Translations under genes and position numbers: made by a program
The notes under the pieces: model-generated
Told to the model about the DNA's origin: nothing
What the model saw: the letters and a program-made list of their open reading frames with translations, nothing else
The model's database searches: none
Source: an uncultured Marinobacter sp.
GTDB lineage: Bacteria > Pseudomonadota > Gammaproteobacteria > Pseudomonadales > Oleiphilaceae
Length of the DNA stretch: 64,000 bases
Direction: 5' to 3'
NCBI RefSeq assembly: GCF_946886895.1
Contig: NZ_CAMPJO010000011.1
Location: 40,860 to 104,859, forward strand
Shown: positions 17,385 through 26,010 of the stretch, piece after piece
Numbering within the stretch: position 1 is the first letter of the stretch
How the letters are laid out: each line of letters begins with the position of its first letter

Positions 17385-18245
17385 TCAGGGTGCCGCAAGC
17401 GCCAGCTGTAACCGGCCCAGCTCCCCATCCCGCGCCAGCGCCGGAATCGTTGTGCCGGCTGCCAACGCCGCAATAACCCGATCAAGACAGCACTCGCACC
17501 CCTCGTCGGCGGCCTGTCGGCGCAATTCGGAGAGCGCTCCCCGGACCGGAGCGCAGGGCTGCTCCAACAGCCAGCAGACACTCAGCATCCGTAAAAACCC
17601 GGTCGCAGACAGCGGCTCCTCAGACACGGTGACGCCCGGTTCCAGTGAGTACAGGCCCGCCAGGCAATAGCCCTGCTCTGCCTTGCTGACCAGATTCAGG
17701 AACACCGGCACCTGCTCAGCAAGCTTCCGGGCCCAGGTCACCAGCGCGCGGGAGTCCCCGGCCTTCAGCTCAAACTCCACTTCATGGAGTGGTCGTGCTT
17801 GAGAACCACTGATAATCTGCCCCGAATCCACCGCCACTTCCACCGTCGCACCGGATTGCTCAAGCCAGATGACCTGGCGCTGAAAATTGGTTTCAAAAAC
17901 CGCCTGCAACCGGGCCAGATTAACGTCCTGCCCCAGCGGAGTGTCGGCCAACAGCCCGATATTCAGCTCCGGCCCCGGCAGCTCCCATTCCCACTCCTGG
18001 CGCCGGTGGGCGCCGGCCACGAACTCCCCCTGGGTTTTGAGTGTCTGGATAAAGCGATCCCCCGCCTGCCGGACCCTCAAGGCCGCCCGCTGCTGGTTAA
18101 GGTCGACCTCCGGTGTATCGTAATAGCGATTGACCAGTGACTTCCGGCCACCGTCCCGGGCACCCGATTGCGCCAGCAGCCAGTGAATGACCGAGCCCAG
18201 ACTGGACTCATCCACGGTCAGCTTGATTTCAAGTTCTTCAGCCAC
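17385..18245 (-). CDS. CYTH domain-containing protein (YgiF-like, probable inorganic triphosphatase)
   Basis: About 286 residues from a GTG at 18245 preceded by GGGGG; a longer frame to 18290 lacks a good ribosome site. The CYTH signature ExExK is visible at the N-terminus (ELEIK), followed by YYDTP and ALRVRQ. CYTH proteins form a tunnel fold that hydrolyses tripolyphosphate or related substrates. E. coli YgiF (CYTH plus CHAD, ~430 residues) lies next to glnE. Here the region after the CYTH domain is only ~90 residues and I cannot recognise a full CHAD domain, so it may be truncated. Triphosphatase activity is inferred from the family. Confidence 0.83.
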   Translation of the reverse strand: MAEELEIKLTVDESSLGSVIHWLLAQSGARDGGRKSLVNRYYDTPEVDLNQQRAALRVRQAGDRFIQTLKTQGEFVAGAHRRQEWEWELPGPELNIGLLADTPLGQDVNLARLQAVFETNFQRQVIWLEQSGATVEVAVDSGQIISGSQARPLHEVEFELKAGDSRALVTWARKLAEQVPVFLNLVSKAEQGYCLAGLYSLEPGVTVSEEPLSATGFLRMLSVCWLLEQPCAPVRGALSELRRQAADEGCECCLDRVIAALAAGTTIPALARDGELGRLQLALAAP

Positions 18246-18294
18246 ATTACCCCCGTGCTGGTGTTTCCTTGCGCGCTTGCCATTGAGCATACAT

Positions 18295-18327
18295 AAAAAA
18301 ACCGGCGACCCGAAGGTCGCCGGTTTT
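18295..18327 (-). terminator. Rho-independent terminator of the porin gene
   Basis: A perfect ten-base stem (ACCGGCGACC with GGTCGCCGGT) with a CGAA loop, followed on the minus strand by a run of seven T residues. It lies 31 bp after the porin stop. Confidence 0.92.
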
Positions 18328-18357
18328 TCGGAACTACCTGATTAACGTATTAGCTGA

Positions 18358-19368
18358 TCAGAAGTAGTAAACAGCGCCAACAGAAGCGATGGAACGCTCG
18401 TCGGTAACGCCGTCATTCGTGCCATCACCGTCTACGTCATACGCATACACTTCATCACCGCCACCCAGGTAGCCTTCGAAGTAAACGTACATGTGGTCAG
18501 ACAGGTTATGGAGAGCCTGCAAAGTCACAGTCGTCGTCTCGGTATCAGCAGCATCGTCTGCTGTCTGCATCTCATAGGCCAGCGAGAACTGGTTGGAGCC
18601 CAGAGCGTATACACCCTGGAGGCCAAACACGTCGGCTACATCTTTGCGAGTCTGGTACTGACCGGTCAGGCTCAGATCACCCATGGAGTAAGTAGCTCGC
18701 AGGCCGTAGGTGTTTTCATTGTTGATGCTGCCGCCGTTACCGGAGTACTCGTCACCGCCGTCGTTGGAGTCCATGGCGAAGGCCAGCTCCAGGGCATCAG
18801 CAGAGTAAATGGCCGCCAGCTGATAAGGGTAAGACTTCTTGGCATTATTGGCGTCACCATCGCCATTTATCTGAACCGCAGCACCCAGTTTCAGGCCGCC
18901 AAAAGACGGAGACAGGTATTGGACAAGGTCGCCTTCGCCGGTATCGTAGCTACCACCAAGGTTCAGAGTAGCCACTTCGTAGAAGTTGACGATCTTGTCG
19001 ATGGCGCTTTCGTAGGTGGAGTCGTCAGAACCAACCCATACCTGGCCGAAGCTGTCACCTTTAACACCGATGTAGGCTTCGTCGAGGCTGTCGATGCCGT
19101 TGCTGGCAGCCTTGTCATCAGCGTTGATGCCTTCGAGCTCTACCTTCAGGAAACCAGTGATACCCGGAGCAATCTCGTGATCGTGGGAAACACCCAGAGT
19201 AGTACCGTTATCAAAGTGATCAACTGTGGAAGGACCACCGTCGAAGTTGTCGTGAGCGATTGCGTACTGAATGTTACCGTACACGGTCGGCATGTTGCTT
19301 TCCTGGGCCATGACAGCGCCAGAGAACGTAGCAGCTGCGATAGCAGAAGCGAGGAGCGTCTTTTTCAT
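18358..19368 (-). CDS. Outer-membrane general porin (Gram-negative porin family)
   Basis: About 336 residues from the ATG at 19368, preceded by AGGAAG. A clear Sec signal peptide (MKKTLLASAIAAATFSGAVMA) is cut before QES. The mature part starts with a first beta strand (TVYGNIQYAI), has alternating amphipathic strands and many aspartates and glycines, and ends in aromatic VYYF, the terminal-Phe signal for BAM insertion. It is therefore a 16-strand trimeric diffusion porin of the OmpC/PhoE/OmpU type. A Pho-box-like element lies ~110 bp upstream, which suggests phosphate-starvation induction. Highly acidic, as in marine porins. Confidence 0.92.
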   Translation of the reverse strand: MKKTLLASAIAAATFSGAVMAQESNMPTVYGNIQYAIAHDNFDGGPSTVDHFDNGTTLGVSHDHEIAPGITGFLKVELEGINADDKAASNGIDSLDEAYIGVKGDSFGQVWVGSDDSTYESAIDKIVNFYEVATLNLGGSYDTGEGDLVQYLSPSFGGLKLGAAVQINGDGDANNAKKSYPYQLAAIYSADALELAFAMDSNDGGDEYSGNGGSINNENTYGLRATYSMGDLSLTGQYQTRKDVADVFGLQGVYALGSNQFSLAYEMQTADDAADTETTTVTLQALHNLSDHMYVYFEGYLGGGDEVYAYDVDGDGTNDGVTDERSIASVGAVYYF

Positions 19369-19885
19369 GTTGCGTCTTCCTTTTTGAGTTAACTCAGGTT
19401 TTAGCGACGGGTTCTTGTCCCGATTTTTGTAAGGCGTCACCAGTCAGGCTGGATGTGCCCGATTCTGCATCACATCAATGTCAGTTTTGTGACAGCGATG
19501 TAACTTTTCTTCTTTTTTATGGAAATCTACCCGAAGGCAGACCTTACAGCTCAAATACTTACAGAGTCTTCTTAAAGCCCTGCGTAATGAACCTGTTTTA
19601 ATACATCGTTTTCTTTTTTGCAAATTTTTAAGAACGACTTTTTAGCTCGTTTGGCACCAGAAAAGCAAGTGCTTATAGCTTATCACTCTGTGGTGATTTG
19701 TGACCGTTGTGTATCAATTACAGGGCCAGGTAGGCGACACTTCTTATAAATCAGCACATTAGGACAAAAACCAGCCGCCGGACGTCGTGCAGAGCAGGCA
19801 ATACTCCGGCGCGCTGCACCAACCCGGGCCACTCCCACCCCTGCCGCCCGAACACAGAGCACAACTGACCAGGCTCACCTGGCCC
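19369..19885. other. 517-bp intergenic region upstream of the porin gene
   Basis: AT-rich, with no convincing coding sequence. It holds the porin promoter region and Pho-box candidate (19478-19495). A small inverted repeat (ATCAC-N5-GTGAT, about 19682-19696) and a short CCAGG/CCTGG hairpin just after dtd (19869-19882) are also visible. Nothing else was recognised. Confidence 0.6.
19478..19495 (-). promoter_or_regulatory. Candidate Pho box upstream of the porin gene
   Basis: On the minus strand it reads CTGTCAC-AAAA-CTGACAT: two 7-bp direct repeats separated by a 4-bp AT spacer, as in the PhoB consensus CTGTCAT-AWAW-CTGTCAY. A CAGAAT -10-like hexamer follows about ten bases further on, the spacing expected when the Pho box replaces the -35. 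Confidence 0.65.
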
Positions 19886-20329
19886 TCAGGCTTCAAGCAG
19901 GAAGGTAACCGGGCCATCATTAACCAGCCGAACCTTCATATCCGCACCAAACCACCCTTGCCGGACCGGCAGATCTCCCATTGAGCGCCGGGCATGCGTC
20001 AGGAACTCCTGAAACAGACGATCAGCGGATTCCGGGGCGGCAGCCAGTGAAAACCCCGGGCGAGCGCCCGACGATGTATCCGCCGCCAGGGTGAACTGGG
20101 GAACCACCAGCAAGGCCCCACCCGCATCAATCAGGCTCCGGTTCATACGGCCTTGAGCATCCGGAAAGACCCGGTAGGCAAGGATTTTCTGGCACAGCGC
20201 CCTTGCCTGGTCCGGCCCGTCACCACGCTCCACGCCGAGCAACAGCAGTAACCCCGTGCCAATGGTCGCAATGGCCACGCCATCAACCTCAACACCGGCT
20301 TCGGATACTCGCTGGATCAGCCCTTTCAT
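19886..20329 (-). CDS. dtd: D-aminoacyl-tRNA deacylase
   Basis: 147 residues from the ATG at 20329 (MKGLIQRVSEAGVEVDG); the family is ~145. It hydrolyses D-aminoacyl-tRNAs, recycling tRNA and excluding D-amino acids from translation. The N-terminal LIQRV, the central VVPQFTL stretch and SSGARPGF near residue 100 are the conserved active-site segments, including the cross-subunit Gly-Pro region. It lies downstream of pip on the same strand with a ~106-bp gap, a pairing also found in Pseudomonas. No clear terminator follows it. Confidence 0.95.
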   Translation of the reverse strand: MKGLIQRVSEAGVEVDGVAIATIGTGLLLLLGVERGDGPDQARALCQKILAYRVFPDAQGRMNRSLIDAGGALLVVPQFTLAADTSSGARPGFSLAAAPESADRLFQEFLTHARRSMGDLPVRQGWFGADMKVRLVNDGPVTFLLEA

Positions 20330-20435
20330 TCTATTTTCTGGAGCGCCTGAACAGATAGGAATATGAACGACCGGCAAGAGTGTATCCATGGTCGCCAGCT
20401 ATCGCAACCCTGAGCAACGCTTTCAACTCACACCG

Positions 20436-21398
20436 TTAACCGGCGCTTTGCCCGGTACGCGCGATGACTTCCTCCACACCTCGCATCAGCGCATCCACGA
20501 TGGCTGGCTCAGAGGCGGAATGACCCGCGTCCCGGATAATCCGGAGCTCGGCTTGTGGCCACGCCCTGCTCAGTGCCAGGGCGTTGTCCAGGGGGCAGAC
20601 CATGTCGTACCGGCCGTGAACAATAATCCCGGGAATGTCTTTCAGCAGAGGGGCATTCCGAACAATCTGGTCGTCGTCGAGGAAGGCTTTATTCATGAAG
20701 TAGTGGCACTCAATACGCGCCAGGGCGATGGCCACGTGGGGATGACCAAAGTGTTCCACAACCCGGGGATTCGGATGCAGGGTTGCGCAACGGCCTTCCC
20801 AGACGGACCAGGCCTTGGCGGCCTGAATCTGTTCCAGATCGTTCGTGCTGGTTAGCTTGCGATAATACGCCGCCACCATATCGCCACGCTCGGCCGGATC
20901 GATCTGCGCCTCGAACTCCTCCCAGTAATCCGGGAATACCCGGCTTGCGCCGTCCTGGTAGAACCAGTGGATGTCCCGGGGCCGGCACAGAAAAATCCCC
21001 CGGAGTACAAGGCCCAGCACACGATCGGGGTGGGTCTGGGCATACACCAGGCTCAGGGTCGACCCCCAACTGCCCCCGAACAGCAGCCACTGATCAATGC
21101 CGAGAAACGAACGGACCGTTTCCATGTCCTGAACCAGTTTGCCGGTGCTGTTCCCCTCCAGCGCGGCGAGCGGCGTCGAACGCCCGGCGCCACGCTGGTC
21201 CATCAGGATGATCCGGAATCGTTCGGCATCAAAAAATCGGCGATGGTAGTCTTCACAGCCACCGCCCGGACCGCCATGGACAACAAGCACCGGGATTCCG
21301 TCGGGATTACCGCTTTCCTCAACGTACAGCTCGTGGGGTGGGTCAACCGCAATGCGGTGCTGGGCACCTGGTTTGATTTCGGGGTAAAGAGTCAGCAT
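20436..21398 (-). CDS. pip: Proline iminopeptidase
   Basis: 320 residues of alpha/beta hydrolase fold (peptidase family S33). The oxyanion motif HGGPGGG is at residues 41-47, the nucleophile elbow GGSWGS places the catalytic serine at 110, and the catalytic histidine lies in RDAGHS near the C-terminus. The family removes N-terminal proline from peptides. Length and motif order are typical. It is upstream of dtd. A 45-bp perfect palindrome in the 123-bp gap behind typA separates it from that gene. Confidence 0.93.
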   Translation of the reverse strand: MLTLYPEIKPGAQHRIAVDPPHELYVEESGNPDGIPVLVVHGGPGGGCEDYHRRFFDAERFRIILMDQRGAGRSTPLAALEGNSTGKLVQDMETVRSFLGIDQWLLFGGSWGSTLSLVYAQTHPDRVLGLVLRGIFLCRPRDIHWFYQDGASRVFPDYWEEFEAQIDPAERGDMVAAYYRKLTSTNDLEQIQAAKAWSVWEGRCATLHPNPRVVEHFGHPHVAIALARIECHYFMNKAFLDDDQIVRNAPLLKDIPGIIVHGRYDMVCPLDNALALSRAWPQAELRIIRDAGHSASEPAIVDALMRGVEEVIARTGQSAG

Positions 21399-21451
21399 GG
21401 GGTTACTCCGGAATAGACATGCTTCCGAAGTTTGTATGAAAAAGGGGTCAG

Positions 21452-21496
21452 ATGAAAACGGGGCCGGATGAAATTTTCATCCGGCCCCGTTTTCAT
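21452..21496 (-). terminator. 45-bp perfect palindrome, probable typA terminator
   Basis: Arms of 22 bp pair perfectly around one central base. The arms contain GGGGCCGGATGAAA and the far sides are A/T tracts, so on either strand a GC stem is followed by T-rich sequence. It lies 25 bp past the typA stop and ~55 bp before pip. A shorter related sequence (GGGGTCAGATGAAAA) sits directly beside it. Confidence 0.75.
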
Positions 21497-21521
21497 TTTC
21501 GTTTTCAACCCGGTTTTCAGG

Positions 21522-23333
21522 TTACTTCTTGTTCGCGCGCTTACGCTCGTTTTCAGTGAGAAGCTTCTTCCGGAGGCGGATCGATTTCGGGGTCACTTCC
21601 ACCAACTCGTCGCCGTCAATGAATTCCAGCGCCTGCTCCAGAGTGAACTTGACTGGCGGTACCAGTCCGATGACTTCATCCTTGCCAGAGGCACGCATGT
21701 TGTCGAGCTTCTTGCCCTTGGTGGGGTTAATCACCAGATCGTTGTCCCGGCTGTGGATACCACAAAGCTGACCTTCGTAGATTTCCTGACCCGGATCCAG
21801 GAACAGCTTGCCACGACTCTGCAGGGTTTCCAGCGAGTAGGTCAGGGCGGTACCCGTCGCCATGGACACCAGAACACCATTCTGGCGGCTGGTAACATCA
21901 CCCACCTTGATCGGGCCATAATGGCTGAAGGTGGAGGTCAGAATACCGGTACCGGAGGTCATGGTCAGGAAGGTATTCCGGAAGCCGATCAGGCCACGGG
22001 CCGGAATGGTGTACTCAAGACGCATGCGCCCCTTGCCATCCGGAACCATATTGGTCAGATCACCCTTGCGCAGCCCCATTTGCTCCATGATCGGGCCCTG
22101 GTGCTGCTCTTCAATGTCGACGATGACATTTTCGTACGGCTCTTGCTTGACGCCATCCACTTCCTTGATCACAACTTCCGGACGACCGACCGCCAGCTCG
22201 AAGTTCTCGCGACGCATGTTCTCGATCAGCACGGAAAGGTGCAGCTCACCACGGCCGGACACCTTGAACTTGTCCGCTGACTCACCTTCTTCAACGCGCA
22301 ATGCCACGTTGTGCAGAAGTTCCTTCTCCAGGCGCTCCTTGATGTTCCGGCTGGTGACGTATTTGCCTTCCCTGCCTGCAAACGGTGAGTCGTTTACCTG
22401 AAAGGTCATGGACACGGTCGGCTCATCCACCGTAAGCGCCGGCAGGGCCTCAACGTTGGCCTGGTCACACAGGGTATCGGAGATAAACAGCTCGTCCATA
22501 CCACTGATACAGACAATATCGCCAGCCTGGGCCTCGTCGACTTCCACACGCTGCAAGCCGGAGTGCCCCATGATCTTGAGGATACGACCATTGCGCTTCT
22601 TGCCGCTGGCACCAATTGCCGTTACCGGCGAGTTGGTCTTGACCTTGCCGCGCGCGATGCGGCCGATGCCGATCACACCCAGGAAGCTGTTGTAATCCAG
22701 CTGGGAGATCTGCATCTGGAACGGGCCATCGGGATCGACATCCGGCGCAGGCACATGATCAACAATGGCCTGGAACACGGCATCCATGTTGTCGTCCAGG
22801 TTTTCGTGGTCCATGCCGGCAATGCCGTTGAGGGCGCTGGCGAACACAATGGGAAAGTCCAGTTGCTCGTCGGTCGCACCCAGGTTGTCAAAGAGATCGA
22901 AAACCTGATCCACAACCCAGTCCGGACGAGCACCGGGGCGGTCAATTTTGTTGACCACCACGATGGGGCGCAGGCCGGCCGCAAAGGCCTTCTGGGTCAC
23001 AAAACGTGTTTGTGGCATCGGGCCGTCGATCGAATCCACCACCAGCAACACGCAATCCACCATGCTCATCACGCGCTCGACTTCGCCGCCGAAATCCGCG
23101 TGCCCGGGGGTGTCAACGATGTTGATGTCGTAGCCGTTCCATTTCAGGGCCGTGTTCTTGGCCAGGATGGTAATGCCCCGTTCTTTCTCCTGATCATTGG
23201 AGTCCATGACCCGCTCGTTTTCGAGCTCCTTGCGATCCAGCGTGCCGGATTGGCGCAACAGCTTGTCTACCAGCGTGGTCTTACCATGGTCAACGTGGGC
23301 AATAATGGCGATATTACGTAGTTTATCAATCAC
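21522..23333 (-). CDS. typA: Ribosome-associated translational GTPase TypA/BipA
   Basis: 603 residues from a GTG at 23333 ([19 protein letters not shown]). An upstream in-frame ATG would add 25 residues not seen in the family. G-motifs are visible: P-loop AHVDHGKT (residues 12-19), [12 protein letters not shown] and NKID. EF-G-like domains II, III and V follow, then the TypA-specific C-terminal domain, ending in a basic tail. It binds the 70S ribosome near the EF-G site and aids 50S assembly and stress adaptation, including growth in the cold. Divergent from glnA across a 560-bp regulatory gap. Confidence 0.95.
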   Translation of the reverse strand: MIDKLRNIAIIAHVDHGKTTLVDKLLRQSGTLDRKELENERVMDSNDQEKERGITILAKNTALKWNGYDINIVDTPGHADFGGEVERVMSMVDCVLLVVDSIDGPMPQTRFVTQKAFAAGLRPIVVVNKIDRPGARPDWVVDQVFDLFDNLGATDEQLDFPIVFASALNGIAGMDHENLDDNMDAVFQAIVDHVPAPDVDPDGPFQMQISQLDYNSFLGVIGIGRIARGKVKTNSPVTAIGASGKKRNGRILKIMGHSGLQRVEVDEAQAGDIVCISGMDELFISDTLCDQANVEALPALTVDEPTVSMTFQVNDSPFAGREGKYVTSRNIKERLEKELLHNVALRVEEGESADKFKVSGRGELHLSVLIENMRRENFELAVGRPEVVIKEVDGVKQEPYENVIVDIEEQHQGPIMEQMGLRKGDLTNMVPDGKGRMRLEYTIPARGLIGFRNTFLTMTSGTGILTSTFSHYGPIKVGDVTSRQNGVLVSMATGTALTYSLETLQSRGKLFLDPGQEIYEGQLCGIHSRDNDLVINPTKGKKLDNMRASGKDEVIGLVPPVKFTLEQALEFIDGDELVEVTPKSIRLRKKLLTENERKRANKK

Positions 23334-23573
23334 AAAAATAATCCTGCGGCATGCACTCAATGACCTGAGAGGGTGGGTCGCAGGGAAGGCCCGCGCATGC
23401 CGTCTCAAATCCGTAAAATGAATTCATTCACCTGGACCGGCAGGCCCGGCGCCCCACCAGGCATTTCCGACATTGGCACCGGAAAAGCAGCAGGGTATAA
23501 AATGAAGCGGCGCGCAGTATATCGAAAAGTCTGTGTCGTTAATATGAAGAAATACGCCTATTCGCATCGGCAT

Positions 23574-23593
23574 GGCGCACCGTTTTTGTGCAC
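23574..23593 (+). promoter_or_regulatory. NtrC (NRI) binding site 1 upstream of glnA
   Basis: GCGCAC and GTGCAC flank a T-rich spacer (GCAC-N7-GTGC), the NtrC dyad. It lies 31 bp upstream of site 2, about three helical turns, and ~165 bp before the predicted start of transcription. Confidence 0.8.
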
Positions 23594-23604
23594 TTCCGAA
23601 TGGA

Positions 23605-23625
23605 TGCGCACTTTTTTGGTGCGCA
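23605..23625 (+). promoter_or_regulatory. NtrC (NRI) binding site 2 upstream of glnA
   Basis: Near-perfect dyad TGCGCAC-N6-GGTGCGCA, matching the enteric NtrC consensus (GCAC-N7-GTGC). With site 1 it forms a paired enhancer like that of E. coli glnA. The centre is ~134 bp upstream of the predicted start. Confidence 0.85.
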
Positions 23626-23721
23626 ACTCCGGTGCACCGAACACTGCAAGCCACAAAAAATGCGCCCCAGCTATCGCTCGAACCCTTGTGGCTGAGCCGT
23701 TGCGGCCCGTGCCCCAAAAAT

Positions 23722-23737
23722 TGGCAAGCGCCTTGCT
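23722..23737 (+). promoter_or_regulatory. Sigma-54 promoter of glnA
   Basis: TGGCAAG-CGCC-TTGCT matches the -24/-12 consensus TGGCACG-N4-TTGCW at all key bases, with exact GG-to-GC spacing. Predicted transcription start is near 23749, giving a ~145-base leader to glnA. Confidence 0.88.
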
Positions 23738-23893
23738 TTGAGGAATGCAGCCGAAATGTGCAGGTAAGTCGTGGCCGCTTTTGTTAAGCTGCGCGAACCT
23801 GAGAAACTGATCGGAATTCAGCCATTCTGAACGATCCGGCACCCAGAACATGAATGCAGCCGCGTGTGCGGTATAACTTACGGAGCATGCACA

Positions 23894-25297
23894 ATGTCCA
23901 AGACAGTTGATTTGATCAAAGAACACGAAGTCAAATGGGTTGACCTGCGCTTCACCGACAGCCGCGGCAAAGAGCAGCACGTTACCCTGCCCGCCAGCGA
24001 AGTCGATGAAGACTTTTTCGCCGACGGCAAGATGTTCGATGGTTCCTCTATCGCCGGCTGGAAAGGCATCAACGAATCCGACATGATCCTGATGCCGGAC
24101 GATGCCACCTCCGTACTGGACCCGTTCACCGAAGAAACCACTATTAACATCACCTGCGACATCGTGGAGCCGTCCACCATGCAGGGTTACGAGCGTGATC
24201 CGCGCTCCGTTGCCCGCCGCGCGGAAGAGTACCTGAAGTCCACCGGCATCGCTGATGGTGCCCTGTTTGGCCCCGAGCCGGAATTCTTCATCTTCGACTC
24301 CGCCAAGTGGGCCGTGGATATGAAGGGCGCCATGTACGAGCTCTACTCCGAAGAAGCCGCCTGGGTATCCGGCGAAGATTTCGAGCGCAACAACATCGGC
24401 CACCGTCCGGGCGTGAAAGGCGGTTACTTCCCGGTTCCCCCGGTCGACAGCCTGCACGACCTGCGGGGCGCCATGTGTGCCGCCATGGAATCCATGGGTC
24501 TTGAGATTGAGGTACACCACCACGAAGTCGGCACCGCCGGCCAGTGTGAAATCGGCGTTGGTGCCAACACCCTGACTCGCAAGGCCGACGAAGTACAGAT
24601 CCTCAAGTACTGCGTACACAACGTTGCCCACGCCTACGGCAAAACCGCCACCTTCATGCCCAAACCGGTAGTGGGTGACAACGGTTCCGGCATGCACGTA
24701 CACATGTCCCTGAGCAAGGATGGCAAGAACCTGTTTGCCGGCGACAGCTACGCAGGCCTGAGCGAGGCCGCCCTGTACTACATTGGCGGTGTGATCAAGC
24801 ATGCCAAGGCGATCAACGCGTTCACCAACCCGGCCACCAACAGCTACAAGCGCCTGGTTCCGGGTTACGAAGCACCGGTCATGCTGGCCTACTCCGCCCG
24901 CAACCGTTCTGCATCCATCCGTATCCCGTACGTGAACAGCCCGAAGGCCCGTCGCATCGAAGTGCGCTTCCCGGACCCGGCTGCCAACCCGTACCTGGCC
25001 TTCGCGGCCCTGATGATGGCCGGCCTGGACGGTATCCAGAACAAGATCCACCCAGGCGATGCCATGGACAAGGACCTGTACGACCTGCCGAAGGAAGAGG
25101 CTATCAGCATTCCCAAGGTGGCCGAGACTCTGGCCGAGGCCCTGGACTGCCTGCAGGAAGACCATGAGTTCCTGACCCGCGGCGGCGTGTTTACGGAAGA
25201 CATGATTGGCGGCTACATCAACCTGAAGCGCGGTGAAGTTGAGCGTCTGAACATGACCACGCACCCGGTTGAGTTCGAGTTGTACTACTCCTGCTAA
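23894..25297 (+). CDS. glnA: Glutamine synthetase, type I (adenylylation-regulated)
   Basis: 467 residues from the ATG at 23894, with GGAG before it. It makes glutamine from glutamate, ammonia and ATP as a dodecamer. Visible motifs are DGSSIAGW near residue 50, metal-binding EPEFF and the [11 protein letters not shown] signature near 265, and [25 protein letters not shown] places the adenylylation tyrosine at 396, so it is the GSI-beta form controlled by GlnE. Sigma-54/NtrC elements upstream indicate induction under nitrogen limitation. It is followed by a strong terminator, a DUF4124 gene and ntrBC. A long open frame on the opposite strand is a shadow. Confidence 0.98.
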   Translation: MSKTVDLIKEHEVKWVDLRFTDSRGKEQHVTLPASEVDEDFFADGKMFDGSSIAGWKGINESDMILMPDDATSVLDPFTEETTINITCDIVEPSTMQGYERDPRSVARRAEEYLKSTGIADGALFGPEPEFFIFDSAKWAVDMKGAMYELYSEEAAWVSGEDFERNNIGHRPGVKGGYFPVPPVDSLHDLRGAMCAAMESMGLEIEVHHHEVGTAGQCEIGVGANTLTRKADEVQILKYCVHNVAHAYGKTATFMPKPVVGDNGSGMHVHMSLSKDGKNLFAGDSYAGLSEAALYYIGGVIKHAKAINAFTNPATNSYKRLVPGYEAPVMLAYSARNRSASIRIPYVNSPKARRIEVRFPDPAANPYLAFAALMMAGLDGIQNKIHPGDAMDKDLYDLPKEEAISIPKVAETLAEALDCLQEDHEFLTRGGVFTEDMIGGYINLKRGEVERLNMTTHPVEFELYYSC

Positions 25298-25322
25298 GCC
25301 AAGCCCGCACGTCGGGATGTAC

Positions 25323-25354
25323 AAAAAGCCCCGCTCCCGAGCGGGGCTTTTTTT
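25323..25354 (+). terminator. Rho-independent terminator after glnA
   Basis: AGCCCCGCT and AGCGGGGCT form a GC-rich stem with a four-base loop, followed by seven T residues; 26 bp after the glnA stop. The symmetrical A-tract would also serve the other strand. Confidence 0.95.
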
Positions 25355-25475
25355 GTGAACAGGGGCACATGAATGCCGCAGTTAACGATATGTAACGAAC
25401 ATCACGCCGGTTGTCCGTTGAAATGCTCAGGAAGCCCATTGATAATCGAACAAAACACCACCACAGGTTGTCCCT

Positions 25476-26000
25476 ATGAATCCAAGGCGTGTATTCGTAA
25501 CCGGGCTGTTCGTACTGTTGTCTGGCCCGGCGTTGGCCGAGGTTTACCGCAACGTTGACGCTCAGGGCAACGTCACCTTCTCTGACGAGCCCTCCGAGGG
25601 TGCTGAAGCCATTACCGTAAAGCCCGTCACCACGGTAACCCTGCCAAAACCCGAGAACGTCATGGAATCCGACAAACTCCGGGAGGAAGTAAAACGCGAA
25701 GGTTCCGTTTACCAAAGTCTGTCATTCGTCTACCCCCAGAACAATCAGGCCTTCCACAGCGGCAGTGGCGACATACGGTTTGAAGTGCAAAGCACGCCCA
25801 GGCTCCGGCCCGATCACAAGTACGAGGTCACCCTTGATGGCCAGCCGATCGGCCAGTCCGCCTCGGGCACCCTCACGGTCAATAATGTCTTCCGCGGAAC
25901 CCATGAAGCCGGGCTCCATATCGTCGATGAAAACGGTGTCCAGGTTAAAACCGGCCCCTCCATCACATTCACGGTTCACCGTCCCTCCGTATTGAACTGA
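25476..26000 (+). CDS. DUF4124 domain-containing exported protein
   Basis: 174 residues. A signal peptide (about residues 1-21, cleaved after ALA) is followed directly by the DUF4124 motif VYRNVDAQGNVTFSDEP. The C-terminal ~100 residues contain FVYPQNNQAF, an RFEVQS strand and regular strand-like segments, resembling an Ig-like domain. The function is unknown; such proteins are periplasmic or envelope-associated. It lies between glnA and ntrB, and similar small DUF4124 genes occupy this place in related gammaproteobacteria. Its own promoter should lie in the 121 bp after the glnA terminator, where I saw no NtrC-type dyad. Confidence 0.88.
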   Translation: MNPRRVFVTGLFVLLSGPALAEVYRNVDAQGNVTFSDEPSEGAEAITVKPVTTVTLPKPENVMESDKLREEVKREGSVYQSLSFVYPQNNQAFHSGSGDIRFEVQSTPRLRPDHKYEVTLDGQPIGQSASGTLTVNNVFRGTHEAGLHIVDENGVQVKTGPSITFTVHRPSVLN

Positions 26001-26010
26001 GCCGCCTTAC

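Larger units (their letters stand above)
23334..23893. other. 560-bp divergent regulatory region between typA and glnA
   Basis: No credible coding sequence. The glnA side contains two strong NtrC sites and a sigma-54 promoter (listed separately). The typA side has several AT-rich -10-like hexamers on the minus strand (for example around 23515-23520), without a -35 I would defend. Confidence 0.7.

Noticed and set aside
23631..23648. Third NtrC-like dyad upstream of glnA (GTGCACC...TGCA)
   Set aside because: Only one half-site matches; the other lacks the GTGC core.
23558..25324. 588-codon open frame on the minus strand opposite glnA
   Set aside because: It mirrors glnA, whose GC-biased third positions suppress antisense stops. 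It has no recognisable domain or ribosome site, and its frame runs through the glnA promoter and terminator.
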